Below are positions 1 through 12,015 of a DNA stretch of 64,000 bases, one piece after another. The DNA comes from Vespa crabro. Taxonomy: Eukaryota > Arthropoda > Insecta > Hymenoptera > Vespidae. The notes beneath the pieces are model-generated. The model had not been told where the DNA came from and ran no database searches. It worked only from the letters and a program-made list of their open reading frames with translations. Where the stretch lies: NCBI RefSeq assembly GCF_910589235.1, contig NC_060960.1, positions 5,735,339-5,799,338 on the forward strand, in the 5' to 3' direction. Both the position numbers and the translations under genes were made by a program. Each line of letters starts with the position of its first letter. Position 1 is the stretch's first letter.

Positions 1-1700
1 CAGCATGTTCACTCGCTTTACACGTATAGATACACACGAGGAGCCATTGTAACGGATCCGCCGGACCAAGAACCTTTCTCCTGCGAGATTCTTAGTCTTT
101 CTGGTTCTCTGATTGGTCGAGAGCATTGAAGGTTCTCTCCTTCTCTTTTCTTTCCTCTCTTCTCGTTTCGCTTTGCGAGAGCGTAGTAAACGTAGATACT
201 ACTCTGGACCGGTCTTTGTTGTACGGGGGTCAGCTGTTTCAAAGAGACTACAGTCGAAAAGAAAAATATATGTTCTTTTTTTTTCTTCAACTTAATTCCC
301 AAACATCGAATATACGTAGTCGTATGTATTTGTTAAGAGAACTTATAGCTTATTAGATTGAGAAGAATTGCGAAGGATTGTAGTATTCGGTCCCGGTTGA
401 ACAGTAAGCAAAGAAATTTTAGTGCCATAGCAATCTCTATCCGATTTTCTCACGGAGTTAATTAGAAATCTCGAGAGTTAATTGCTCCAGACGAAAGAGT
501 GTCTTGTCTCGCGTGAAATTCGCAGGGAAGAGTTCGCAAGGACTACAGGGAAATTTAACTCTAACGTAATTCCGTCGGTGCGATTACGTTAACTCGACAC
601 TTTCGTTTTGATAAATTACGATAGATTTTATAATAATTTCTTTTTTCTTTACTTTCTAACGCCTATAGGGAATTATTTTTTGTTAACGCTATCGATAAGA
701 TGGCGAACGTTTTTACCGACATTATTCGTGGTAATTTTTTTCGACAGTTATATATTTTATATAAACGTTGTCATATTATCGACGGTTTTCATTATAATTT
801 TCAACATAATTAATGTCTTTTACACCAGATGTCGTACCCTTTTGCATGTTGTTTTTTGATTTGACGCTATTATTGTGACTTTTAATTGTAATATTTCGAG
901 CTCGAAGTTAATATTTGAGAACCACTGAAAGTAGAGTATGTATACAGTTCTTGAACATGAGCTCCATTATATGCGGTTTCATCTGAACTGAAATAAAAGA
1001 TATGAACGTCTATTATGTCACACAATGGTGTCAAAAGAAAGATATCGCGATACTTGATGCAATAACGAGTTACTTGCTTTACTTTTATCGTTGGACAATT
1101 GTATCCGAAGATTTGTTGAATTATTTGAACATTTTCTAAGTTCTTTAGAAAGTTTTAAGAAGTCTTGCCGACATTTGGAACAAAGTTTGAGTTCTACGAA
1201 TGATTCTAATCTCTTCTAAGAAAGCTTTTCTTTCCGTACACATAAGGTTTGGTTGGGAAAACTTTCAAAATGATAGGGATCGAGCCCAAAAAACCTTTCA
1301 AATCTTAAAGTCTAGGAAAGGTAGAAACCAAGCTCGAAGAAAATCTACCTGTTGCTCACGTATCATCAATACGAAGGGAACAGGTTTCCAGGGACGTTTA
1401 CGCACACACAATATAAACACACAGACATACACAACTTTGAGAAATTCGTTCTTCTTTGGACGCCATGGAAGTAGTACTTGGGTGCACGCACGATGATTTG
1501 TAATCACGTGACTCGGACTTGAGGGTGTCGGGTACCAATGATTTCCGTTTTATAAAACGATGCCGCGTATCTTTGAACGGCGATTGTGAAACAAAAATCA
1601 TATAATAAAAGTTTGAACATTCGAGGAGAAAATCGATTCGTCAGTTACTAGAGTCTAGTAGTATAGAAAAAAAAAAAAAAAAAATTAAAAAAGAATAAAA

Positions 1701-1720
1701 AGAGAGAGAGAGAGAGAGAG
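1701..1720. repeat. (GA)n microsatellite
   Basis: Ten GA units directly after an A-rich tract at about 1669-1700. Simple sequence with no further signal. Confidence 0.9.
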
Positions 1721-3124
1721 ATTACCTTTTCAAGGGCACGTTGCTGACCCCTCAGAGTTTCTTCATAGGAAATTCCAAAGTTGATTCATCCTGGACGCAT
1801 TCGGAGGTCTCACAGCATCTTTGATGTTAGTAACAAGTACAAAGACCCTTCTCATCTTTACACCGTTCGAGGTTAATGAATACCCTGTCCTTAAAGGACG
1901 AACACGAATTCTTTCGAAACTCATTCTAATTCTTTTTTTGTCCTTTTTTCTTTTTTAATCCACTTTCTATGATTCATAGGAGTACCATAGATCTAAAGAA
2001 CTTAATGAGTTGTAAGTTTAGATTATTCTAACTTGAAACAATCAGTATTTTCGATATTTCGAGGAATGCAATAACGTGCACAGTCTTAGTTATCTTATCT
2101 AATAACTCGTATAATTAAACATAATGATGTTTAACAATTATAGCTAATTGTTTCTAATGTAACAATTACATTTAGAAGAAACTTAGAGTAGTATGAATAT
2201 TTTCGATTCTATACAAGGAATTCTTACTACCCACGTTGACATCACAAATTCTGCACAAACAGGACTAGATTTATTTACATCCTGTTACATATGAAGAGGA
2301 AGAAATATTGACAATCCAATCGTTACCTACGTAATGTGAATAGATATACCACCATCTTTACGTCACACTACCCACGTTTTCCCCTGTTAAATAATAACTA
2401 CTCTGTTTGGTAAAGTTTACATAAGATCATTTTAAAACTTACCTTAGGTCAGAATCCTTAATGAGAGAACACTGCAAGGTAATTATTTACTCCAAAAACT
2501 TTCGAATATTCCTACCGATTTGAACTATTATAAACACATTAATGAAACTTCTTTATAAAATTTTCAGACACATAGAACTACGGTGAATATCGGCATCATA
2601 TTTTGACAACACCTAAATTTTTTTTGGGAAAGCTATCGTTAAACGAATCCAATTGTCACTGAAATGTGAATTCCAGGTTGAACACATGCACCAATTTCCA
2701 TATTAATATACTTGCTCCTGTATCGCACAAACAACTCGTTTACCAGTTCGTGGTATATATATGGGTCGATTTTACAGTCTATGAGCACGGCCCAAGTACA
2801 CTCTCGTCGGCCGCGTAGTCACGTCCACTTTTTCCGTCCTCGATACTTTTTCGTCGAACGGCGTGGGTCCGCTTTCGTGTACGACCAATACTGATAGAGA
2901 CATGCAAGTTGGCTTTGTTCGATGAATATTTTTCTGATCTCCCTTAAAGTTCTACACAGGTATATATGCCTACTCTTACTCTCGTACGATGTCATCGTTG
3001 TGTGAAGCAACTTAAGTCTAAGTGTTCGTAACGTTTACGATAACTTACGGGGTTCAGTAGTGTAACGATGAGGGAGATGAACGTGGGTACCGTTATTAGA
3101 TCTGTCTCTTTCCTTCTCCCTCTC

Positions 3125-3126
<2 letters not shown>

Positions 3127-3160
<34 letters not shown>
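3127..3160. repeat. (CT)n microsatellite
   Basis: Imperfect CT-dinucleotide run. The translated frames across it (Ser-Leu repeats) are low-complexity artefacts. Confidence 0.9.
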
Positions 3161-3163
<3 letters not shown>

Positions 3164-3437
3164 GTATCGCGTGAAAGTAATCAGATATTTGTGGAAGTGG
3201 AAATATTTATTTATCTTTTAATGTTCAAATTTATTATAATTTTAGAAAATAATTTGGATATTTTAGCAAGCGATTTAAATTTGAATTACAATTTGATAAA
3301 TTAACATGCATTTAAGTCACTTGACGAAAATTTACGACAAAAACATATTCGTTTGTTTGATTCTCTTCCTTCTCGCTCGTCATACGATCCTGGTCGAGTA
3401 GTTGGCCAGGTTGGTGAGCGTAGGACAGCTAACCGGG

Positions 3438-3449
3438 TGACGTCATTGG
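3438..3449 (-). promoter_or_regulatory. fused CRE/CCAAT motif in a GC-richer island
   Basis: On the + strand the site reads TGACGTCATTGG, a full palindromic CRE (TGACGTCA) fused to a reversed CCAAT box. It lies in a GC-richer island (about 3350-3650) in otherwise AT-rich DNA. A possible short coding first exon follows (ATG at 3523, donor CAG|GTAGTC at 3597/3598, 25 codons, phase 0), which would suit an alternative ec promoter. Promoter activity is inferred from composition and motif only. Confidence 0.4.
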
Positions 3450-4684
3450 CTTCTCGCTTCTATCGTCGAAGGGACAAGGGGTACGGGGTACCGTGCTGCG
3501 GCCTCTTAGAAAGAAGAGGAGAATGGGAAGAGACGAAGAAGGGAACGGGTGGGGGAGGTTCGGCAGTACTCCGCGAGTCGCTGCCTTCGCCGTACAGGTA
3601 GTCTCGTGCTCGTTGTCCACGTTCTTCGACCACGATCGACTCCGAACCGAACGCGTTCTCCTTTCTTTGGTTCTTATATACGCTTTTCTGAAACTCTTAC
3701 CTCATCAGAATCTTCTGATATATAATATCAGTGATATTAAAAACATTTAAAGCGTTCGATAAATGTCTTCAAATAGTTCCATCGATCGATCGTCTTTGAT
3801 TCAACGATTTTATTATCGTTAAGAGAAGTAAAAGTGTTAGGATAGTTAAAAAAAGTGGAAAAAAAATACAAAAAAAAAAAAAAAAAAAAAGAAATTACAG
3901 TGATTAATATATTTATTGGAAACATCTTACAAATGATTTGGACACTTGTTGTTTTAAAACAAAGTGAACAGTGAAGTGTAATTTTGAGATATTATCGTTA
4001 TACGTTCTTTACACGAAGCGTATCGTTTGTCTGCTAGTTCGCCTTTCACTCTTCAAGGTACCAACAAGAGAACAATTTCTTGAGAAGATCAAAGAAGGGC
4101 AAATAGTTTAACGAAAGATGCAGACAAATTTATGATGTTTGAAGGGTAGAATGGAAACCACGTGGTAGGTGGAAGTGGTATAGTTGAGACGCGACGAGGC
4201 GTTAAGCCCCGGAAGAGTAATCTGAAGCCAGCTCTTCCAGGTCTTCCGCAAACGTTTCCTTTCAACTAGAACGTATAAATCACATTGAAGAGAAAATTTG
4301 ATCAGGATCTTGGAAAGGAACGATCGATTACGTAGTTTACGAGAATGATCTTATATATAAATATATTTAGATTTTAAATAGATAAGATTACCCGTAAGAA
4401 ATTGGTTTAAGAATAGTATCCAGGAAGATGAGATTCATTTACGTTTTGCAAGGGCCAATAAAGCGAGGATAATTCTCGTTGGAAGAGTACTACCGACCAA
4501 ACGAGTTTATGTTTTTAATCGAGTCTTCGGCTAGAGTCTAGCAACGGGTTATCTCAACGAGCTTGTTCACCGTGCGATCGTCTTGGTTATGATCATCATA
4601 CTTCTCTCTACAGTGCAACCATCATATTTTTCTACGAGACAGACCGGAATCCTTACTAATCTTTATTTATATTTTCTTTTTCCT

Positions 4685-4689
<5 letters not shown>

Positions 4690-4732
<43 letters not shown>
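4690..4732. repeat. (AT)n microsatellite
   Basis: About 21 uninterrupted AT units, just upstream of the unassigned open frame at 4794. Confidence 0.95.
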
Positions 4733-4734
<2 letters not shown>

Positions 4735-4793
4735 TTCCTGGAAAATAATATTCATATATTATCTCATAGATATTTCTTTCCTTGATCCTTGAG

Positions 4794-5217
4794 CTTATCG
4801 ACGTGTTACATAAGGATAGAAAGTCTTTGGTATTCCCAACTCGGTTGCTGCAACTTTACTCTGCCAAGAAAAAAGAATGCAAATGCCGAGGAAACGTATG
4901 AAGAATGTATCGATCATTGTGACGATCTTCATTACAATGTGAAAGGAATATATATTCTCCGTCTTTGTGATCCTCGAAGAATCAGCGAAATGTTGAAGTG
5001 GATAAAGATACGACAGGACATATCGTCCACGGCTTCTTCAACCTCCTCCGTCTCATCGGCCTCGTCTCAACGTTTCAAGGAGGAAGATAGGATTCAGAAT
5101 GAAGTCACGACGAAGAGAGAAGATGAAGAAGATAGTGGAATGGAGAGGGAAGATTCACCCTCGAACATGGATCTAAATGATCTGAAGAAAGTAGGCTTGA
5201 ATATTTTTCACAAATAA
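4794..5217 (+). CDS. unassigned open frame, possible terminal exon
   Basis: An open frame of about 140 codons that I do not recognise. It has no ATG in its first 60 codons, so if real it would be an internal or terminal exon. A pyrimidine-rich tract ending in AG at 4792-4793 could be its 3' splice site. The predicted product starts with a Cys/Tyr/Arg-containing part, then has a Ser/Thr run (SSTASSTSSVSSASS) and an acidic, charged tail with Glu/Asp/Lys/Arg. Composition looks more protein-like than the surrounding chance frames. A second frame from 4794 is also open for 34 codons. It may be an exon of an overlapping gene, a decayed gene, or chance. Confidence 0.25.
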
Positions 5218-7541
5218 ATTTCTTGTTTTTCTTCAACATTAAATTCACCTTGAAGAATTTCTATTGCATAGGATTATCGATGTGCTTTATAGTAGGGATT
5301 CCTTTTTAATAGTTTTTACGTTCACCAAATGCGATTGATAAGCCTAACGACATGATTACGGTCGGGTAATAACGTTGTTAAAGTAGGAACCTACAGTGAA
5401 AACACTCGAGAAAACACATGGCCCTACTTAAATGCAATGGTCGAGTTACTTTGAAGAAGATATTGCATCGATTCAAAATGTTCTTGCATCTTTATTAATT
5501 TTTTTCGTTTTTATTATTTTTATCCATCCACCATATTCCTACAAAAAGTTGAGTCATTAAATAGTGATCAATAACCTGGTAGCGAGCTGTTATTCGTCGA
5601 TTTCACTTCCCCATTCGTTCGGAGGGGCTTAGCACAATTTCTACAAAACCGGCTGGATGTCTCTCTCTCTCTTTCTCTCTCTTTTTTCTTTTTTTTTTCT
5701 TTTCCTTCACGAACACACGACTAACCAGCTTCGAACAGGTGCGACATCCTCCACGCTTGCACGTGATCGTTCCGGTAGTATCATCGTATGTACACATATA
5801 CATATGTACCGGTCTTCTCTTCGTAACACATCTGTCACTTCCATTACTATACCTTGCCACAAAACCGATCGAACGTCTTTCATTCAAGAGTTTCGTTGAA
5901 AACGCCCTGTAATTTCTAACTTCCCGCGAATTTGTTTCATGATAATAATGCTTCTTAAATGTTTCATTGAATTAGATGAATAAGAAAGAATTTTTAAATA
6001 AGAGTTAGGACTACTTCCTGTTCCTACAACAATCGTTCGATTCAACCGCACTGATTTTGGTTCCTTTCCAAATTTTTTTTCTTCTTTTTTCTCTTTTATA
6101 TTATATCTTATTTATTTATTTATTTATTTATTTTTTTTTTTTTTTTATAAGAAATATACTTTCATCAGGAAAGTGATCATATCCTGTGTATCAGGAAGAG
6201 TTTTCACCTAGTCTTGTTCATAGGCCATATTCATAGATCAGGTTTAGGACACTTTGAATCCGGTCTTTGTGCGATCAATTCTAGCTTTTCAAGTTAGATT
6301 TAACTGCTACTGAATTGCTTCGTTAGAAATCTAGGTGACACTATACGAAGAAGTAATCTTAAACAGCAAAAGGATTAAATTTATCTTTTATCTCAACAAA
6401 ACTGCAATAAACTAGTATTATTATCAATTCAATAATTTGATGACATCGATCTTGTTGAAACGTTGAAATATTTGAAATATTTATAGGGATTAGGTCAATA
6501 CAAGTTAGATGAAATTTTCCTTTTTTTTATCAAAGTGCAAATTTTCACTTGCGCCGCTTGCGCAAATGTCGTCGACGGCAATGGTCGTTTCATATTTTCA
6601 GTTGTACCTCCATTTTTTTTCTATCTTCACTAGCATCATATCTCGAAATGTTAACGTTGAGCAAGATCGGGCCAACTCGCTGCAACTCGTAGGTGACTTT
6701 CTACCCACGAATGTTGTTGCATTCGTGTTCGTTAAAAAAAAGTCCATTACGAAAGAAATAGCCTTGTCTTTCGATCGATTTCATGAAGATGTTTTGATAT
6801 CTGTGAATCTTTTTAAGTTAGAAACCTAAAGTTTTAGTTGAATAGTTTACTTGTTTGCTATTACTGATTACTTTATTCGGATGACACAACAGTGAATAAG
6901 AGACCTTTCGCATGTTCACACAGAGCCAATTCTTCGCACTTTCGCTAGCATCCTCTTTTGAAACCGCTCGCGATTCCTTGAATCGATTGTCTGTTAAACG
7001 AGATATTGTGAATACGATGAAGATAGAGCATTTCCTTTGAAAATACTGTCGAGTATTTGCAAAATTACAGAAAGTTTGTGGGTAACATGTAGAAATAAGT
7101 CATTGAACAAAAACAGTTAAGTACCATTTTGAGCAACTTTGAATGACTGTACTTCCACATTCTGTTCAATATTTAACGTTGGGTTCGATCGATGAACAAA
7201 TTTAAACAGCAGTTGTACAAATTTTTTATTCAAATTATTCAATGGATGTTTGAATATTTTTATTCGATGTTTGTGTTTAATGTTCAACGTTCACAGTTCG
7301 GTTAGGAAATAAATTTAAATACCTTTGTTCAAAGTTCAATGTTAAGCTCGAGGGAAGAATAAAAAGTAAAGAAATTCGCTGATCGTATGGAAGATTAATG
7401 TCTCGAAACAATTTCATTTGCGTTCGATCGTGAATAAGAAGTATAACAAGTTTCATTTGCCGATCCATTCGACCCTTCTCCATCTTCCTTTTCTTTTAAT
7501 GAAAGACCGACATTAAATCTTTGTCACTTTGTTTGTCGCAG

Positions 7542-7676
7542 GAGCTGTTCTCGGAGTTGCAGTCCTCACAAAAAAGTGCCTTGCCACCCGACACGTTACG
7601 TCGCGCCCTCGCCGAGAGCTTTCTCGATCAGCAAAGGTTTCAGCTTGGATTTATGGACGATGCTGCGGAATGTTTC
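7542..7676 (+). CDS. ec: echinus (USP53/54 family), USP-domain exon 1 in window
   Basis: 45 codons, phase 0 at both ends (acceptor GTCGCAG|GAG, donor TTC|GTAAGT). The exon encodes ELFSELQSSQ through LGFMDDAAECF. The Leu-Pro-rich start and the QQRFQLGFMDDAAECFE block are diagnostic of USP53/USP54 and Drosophila Echinus, which have a ubiquitin-specific protease fold. In this family the segment follows the catalytic-Cys box, which is missing from the window. In Drosophila, ec is needed for interommatidial cell sorting and cell death in the pupal retina. Residue numbers in the ec entries count from this exon. Confidence 0.93.
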
Positions 7677-8447
7677 GTAAGTATCATACACACATACATA
7701 CATACATGCATAAAAAAACACATATATACACACACATACATAGATAAATAAACATATATAAGTACATCATTTCCATCTGTTTTCCTCGACCTCTCTTGTT
7801 AACTCATCTTAGTGTCTTTCGTATATATTTTGCCACGTAATAAGCGTCATGCTGATTATTAGTTACCTACATAAGAAGAAGAAAAAAATAATAATAATAG
7901 TAATAAAAAAAAAATGATAAAATTTGATCATTAATGCCATCAAATCTTTTCACCACCAACCGCGATATAATAGTTTAATGGTTCCTAGCAGCGGTTAACA
8001 AGCCGAGCTTTGAACGATCCTTGAGAGATCGGCAAATGCCGACGAGAGTCCACTTTCTCGTTTACACCGTGGTCACGTTTAACGCAAATATGTATGCATG
8101 CGTGTGTCGACATCGATCACCAACGGATAACACCATGAAAGTAATTGCGAACTCGTAAAGTCGATTACAAAGTTTTCCTTCTACTTTTGCTGACGAAGTA
8201 TTAAATGAATGAAGGACGATTATCTCTGTTGAAAATATTTCTTTACGCGATCCAAAGAAAATTAAAATACATATTTAATGCCCGCCGTGTATACTTCAAT
8301 TCGATGAGAATCTCAATTGTGAAATATATTTTCCAGTTATTATTCATGATTTATTTGACATGCGATTTAGTTCGATGTGCGATATAAATTTTTGTTTTAT
8401 TTTATTTTACTTTATTTTATTATTTCTTTTTTTCTTTTTTTTTTTAG
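7677..8447 (+). other. ec intron
   Basis: Intron from GTAAGT to a pyrimidine-rich tract ending TTTTTAG. It contains an ACAT-rich tract just after the donor (about 7683-7745) and otherwise AT-rich sequence. I see no gene in it. Confidence 0.85.
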
Positions 8448-8612
8448 GAAAATATTCTGCTACGTATTCATTTGCATATAGCCAGCGGACAAGCGGAGGA
8501 CATGTGTAGTGCTGGACATTGCGTGCCACATCAAAAGTTTGCCATGACCCTCGTCGAACAAAGCGTTTGCGGTGCGTGTGGAGCCACCTCGGAGCCTTTG
8601 CCCTTTACGCAG
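8448..8612 (+). CDS. ec: echinus, USP-domain exon 2 in window
   Basis: 55 codons, phase 0 (residues 46-100). It encodes ENILLRIHLHI, then AEDMCSAGHCVPHQKFAM and the SVCGACGATSEPL block. The paired cysteines (CSAGHC; the CxxC of VCGAC) lie where USP fingers hold a zinc-ribbon-like site, so structural metal binding is inferred. The sequence is very close to what is known of USP53/54 across animals. Splice sites are TTTTTAG|GAA and CAG|GTTCGT. Confidence 0.93.
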
Positions 8613-10089
8613 GTTCGTCGACGTCCCTTTTACAGTATCATATAATTTATTCATAGCTCGAAGCTACATATATATCGCCGAATCGATAGAGAACATATTA
8701 TGGGAACCTTCAAAATCTTATTAATCGAATCTATCCTTTGTTAATTCAGTTTGATTTAATCAGAGAGAATTCGGGAATTCTCTCGAGTAGAATTCGGGAA
8801 TTCTCTCGAGTAGAATTTTTCTCACGGTAAGAGATTCTCAGGTAAAACCAATATAGCGAATTTTTGCTGAGAAGGGTTATATACCAAAAATACATAAACC
8901 AAAGGTTCCAGGGCCAGAATAACCTTTTTACTGCACGATTGATGAGCACAAGAAAGAAGAAGGGTCCTTGTGGGTGGTAAAAGGGTTCTCTGTAAATGCT
9001 AACGTAAAAAGGGGATAGAAAGGGTCCCTTTCTTGATGCGTACGGGATTTAAGTGATTTAAGCCGGAAGCCATTTTCACAGTCATTTTGAACCTCGGATT
9101 AGTCAATCATGATTTGACGGTTCATTTGTTCGATATTCAAGAGGGTGAAAGAAGGAGAAAGGATTTCAAGACGATGATATTCGTGTTATCTTTTAGAAAA
9201 AAAAGGAGATGTTAGATTATTCTTACGTTATAAATGATTCCTTTGCAAAATGCGTTTATTCGTCGTAATAGTTAAGATTGTCGCAACCCAAATACTTTTT
9301 CCTTTTTTGATCAATTAGAGCTCCCAATCGAGATATCCAACTTAGTTTCTAGACAACGTGCGTGTACACGCATGTGCAATACAATTTCATTGCTCGTTAA
9401 ACTGAAACAGATATTCGTTGGGAAATCTTTTTTCTTTTCATTGGTATAATCTGCAGGCGACAGTGATTATAAGAAAAATTCAGGAGAGCTTACTACCAAC
9501 GTAACTACAAAAGGGCAATCGTAAAACGAAAGTGGCACGTTCGAATCTATCAATCAGGAACACTCGTGGGGACATGGTAAAAGTAATCGGCCATGACCGA
9601 TGCACACGATGTATGGAGCCAGTTTGCAATATAAACTTTTTCTTATTTACATTTACTCTTACCAAGAGACAAAAGAACCTTAAGGAAACGACTCCACCCA
9701 CGTGGATTCGTGTCTGTATACTCTATATCGAATTCTAGGCTATTCTACGCCAGATAAAAATGTTTATTATGCCGCCTTTGAAAGTTTACAACGAACTAAT
9801 GCTGATATATACATAGTTGTTCTACCGGTTGCGAAAGTCTATTCCATGGTAGAGTAAACCGCACAGATGTATTGTATTCACCGATTGAGAACGCGACTAA
9901 CTATCTCATAAGGATAATTGATTGGTCGGTCGTTAATATAATCAAAGACATTCATTATCTTCGATGTCGTCAGATAATTATGATACAAGTATGATTACGA
10001 ATATATAACATTAGAAATCTAGCTGAAACTAACGATCATCGTTAATTAGAAGAAGAGAGAGAGAAAAAGAGAAATCATCATTATTGCAG
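8613..10089 (+). other. ec intron
   Basis: 1.5-kb intron. It contains a 23-bp duplicated palindrome (8768-8813) and unremarkable AT-rich sequence. Short chance open frames at 9480-9740 on both strands are not supported as coding. Confidence 0.85.
8768..8813. repeat. 23-bp direct repeat built from a palindrome
   Basis: Two exact head-to-tail copies of a 23-base unit beginning AATTCGGGAATTCTCTCGAG. Each contains the inverted repeat AATTC-GG-GAATT. The first copy is part of a longer inverted repeat (8763-8784, GAGAGAATTC / GAATTCTCTC). Confidence 0.9.
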
Positions 10090-10224
10090 ATGGTTCATTA
10101 CGTGTCAGCATCAGCATTAACGTCACAAGCTCGTCAAACTCAAGCTAACTCACGAACGAGTCCGGATCTTTTTGGTCAACTTTTGAGAAGAGCCGGTGGA
10201 ATGGGAGACATTCGTGATTGTCCA
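10090..10224 (+). CDS. ec: echinus, USP-domain exon 3 in window
   Basis: 45 codons, phase 0 (residues 101-145). It encodes MVHYVSASALTSQARQ, a more variable linker, and FGQLLRRAGGMGDIRDCP, a block typical of USP53/54. The initial Met is internal, because the frame continues from the upstream exon (...PLPFTQ|MVHYVS). Splice sites are TTGCAG|ATG and CCA|GTAAGT. Confidence 0.93.
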
Positions 10225-10306
10225 GTAAGTGGATAAAAAAATTAATAGGAAATTTGTCTATTCGAGTCTTTAGACCTGTTGATTAACACGGTATATCATA
10301 TTTTAG

Positions 10307-10576
10307 AGTTCGTGTGGTGCGAAGATCCAAATTTGTAGGACGCTCATAAATCGACCGGAAATAGTTTCCGTTGGGGTTGTCTGGGACAGTGAACGACCAT
10401 CCTTAGATCATATAATGGATGTATTCGCTACGGTAGGAACATCCCTTCGGCTCACTGATGTTTTTCATAGCGTTGTTGATTCATCTTGGGGTGCCTCAAC
10501 GATACATAATCTTGTTGGGGTTGTCACTTACTATGGAAAACATTACTCCACTTTCTTTTTTCATACTAAACTCAAG
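10307..10576 (+). CDS. ec: echinus, USP-domain exon carrying the catalytic-His region
   Basis: 90 codons, phase 0 (residues 146-235). It starts SSCGAKIQIC (second cysteine pair, CPSSC across the junction), then VGVVWDSERPSLDHIMDVF, and ends in VVTYYGKHYSTFFFHTKLK. His224 (codon 10541-10543) in GKHYS aligns by eye with the USP GxHY catalytic histidine, so the His box is present. Whether the protein is an active deubiquitinase also depends on the Cys box outside the window. USP53/54 were long listed as inactive, and more recent work reports K63-directed activity. Confidence 0.93.
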
Positions 10577-10666
10577 GTAAGCGTTGTTTAATTTTTATAA
10601 ATAATAACAATGATTAAATACATTATTAAATTGATTAAAATTAACATCTCTATTTAATTTGTTCAG

Positions 10667-11038
10667 GTTTGGATTTATTTCGATGATGCCACAGTTAAAG
10701 AAATAGGTCCACGATGGGAACAGGTAGTTGAGAAATGTAGGAGGGGTAGATATCAACCCTTATTACTACTTTATGCAACACCTGATGGAACTCCGGTAAA
10801 TACTGAAAACGCTCCGAAAACTGTCACACGATTTCCAAGTGGAAACATATTGAAAACACCACCGAAGAACAACGTTCGAAGATCCATCACACCTAGTCCA
10901 GAAAAACCTTCGATCAACAGTACAGCCAGACGTGCCATTACTCCTAATCCGGATAGTCCTCCTCATATTTACGCTCAACGAATTTACAGTGATTATCAAA
11001 ATCTTACAGATATACAGAACAACATCTTTGATAATCAG
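10667..11038 (+). CDS. ec: echinus, end of USP domain and start of linker
   Basis: 124 codons, phase 0 (residues 236-359). The USP fold ends with VWIYFDDATVKEIGPRWEQ, containing an acidic pair where the third catalytic residue is usually found, then KCRRGRYQPLLLLYATPDG. After that the sequence becomes a Ser/Thr/Pro-rich linker with repeated (R)(S/A)ITP(S/N)P motifs, which are plausible proline-directed kinase sites. It is probably disordered. Confidence 0.92.
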
Positions 11039-11131
11039 GTTTGTTCCCTTTGCTAAATTGATTTATATACTTTTTATTTTTTAGATAAATTATTTTGTGC
11101 AATGAATAGTAAACATTTTTTGTTATTAAAG

Positions 11132-11554
11132 GGTGTTGATGTGGTTGATGGAGAAACCGAATCAAAATACATAAGCCGTAGAACAGTTGAGAGCGTCATG
11201 CAACAACAAAAGAAGCAACAAATGCAATTAACTAGAAGTCTTAGTGCTGGCTCAACACCTTCGGATGGGATTAGTATACCGGAACATTTGAATGTGCCAC
11301 GAAGACGAGACTCTGGGAATTGGTCAGGTGATAGGAATAGTGCATCTTCAAGTTCGTCCACGACCATGGAAAATCCGTACTTGTATTTTGTCAATAAAGT
11401 TCAGAGAAACTCTGGAGTTCCTAAAAGTCCTACCAGTAAGTCTGGTGAATTATCCAGTAGCAGTAGTGGGCATTATGATGCTGGATATGATTCCTATTCA
11501 TTGTCTTCTACGGACAGTCTTCCACTTCAACAGGGTCTTAAGCACAATCTACAG
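11132..11554 (+). CDS. ec: echinus, linker exon
   Basis: 141 codons, phase 0 (residues 360-500). It encodes a probable short helix with KKQQMQL, followed by Ser-rich disordered sequence (SSSSSTTMENPYLYF, SSSSSGHYDAGYDSYSLSSTDSLP). The acceptor is weak (TGTTATTAAAG|GGT), but the frame and the USP54-like Ser/Tyr blocks support it. The donor is CAG|GTTAAG. Confidence 0.88.
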
Positions 11555-11640
11555 GTTAAGATCATTCAAAAGATTAATCAATGATAATCATTTGATATGC
11601 ATTATTCTTATTATTATATCAATGAATTTTTTTATCACAG

Positions 11641-11941
11641 CTTGCACAAATTCCGGAAGGTTACCAACCTTCGTCAAAAGATGACTGCGAACGTCTTTGC
11701 AAGGAAACGGATGCCCTTTTGGACAAATCTCGAGCTGCCGAGGAAGCTGGAGATCTCAGCACAGCTGTAGCTTTGTGCAAAGCGGCTAGTAATAAAGCCA
11801 GAGCTGCGATGGAAGCACCGTACAATAACGATCATACAATTTCGACCGCAAGAATGAAACACAATACTTGCGTGATGAAGACTAGAAGCTTGCACAGAAG
11901 AATGTTACAAGAGCAAACATCAGCTAATGGAGAGAAAGAAG
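11641..11941 (+). CDS. ec: echinus, helical (MIT-like) domain exon
   Basis: 100 codons plus 1 base (residues 501-600, phase 1 donor G|GTATGT). It encodes DCERLCKETDALLDKSRAAEE, GDLSTAVALCKAASNKARAAM and a third helix ending in RSLHRRMLQEQ. The three amphipathic helices with a GDxxxAxxLCxxA core resemble MIT/TPR-like bundles, and a similar segment occurs in USP54. The role is unknown; it is likely a protein-interaction module. Confidence 0.88.
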
Positions 11942-12015
11942 GTATGTGTATAATTATTTTTAATGTTTGAGGTTTTAATAAAGACTTTAATTGATATATG
12001 CGTGTGTATTTTTAG

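Larger units (their letters stand above)
1..7541 (+). other. presumed 5' intron or upstream region of ec
   Basis: No exon could be identified with confidence here. The stretch ends in a strong 3' splice site (TTTGTTTGTCGCAG) before the first recognisable ec exon. USP53/54 proteins carry their catalytic-Cys box (NNCFLNS type) just before the segment encoded at 7542. I looked for that box in 1-7541 and did not find it, so the stretch is most simply an intron of at least 7.5 kb. It contains simple repeats, a GC-richer island at 3.35-3.65 kb, a CACGTG palindrome near 4160 and an unassigned open frame at 4.8-5.2 kb. Confidence 0.6.

Noticed and set aside
6509..6829. 106-codon + strand frame in the 5' intron
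   Set aside because: It is rich in Phe/Ser/Leu from T-rich sequence, has no recognisable family and sits in the wrong place and phase to be the missing ec Cys-box exon.
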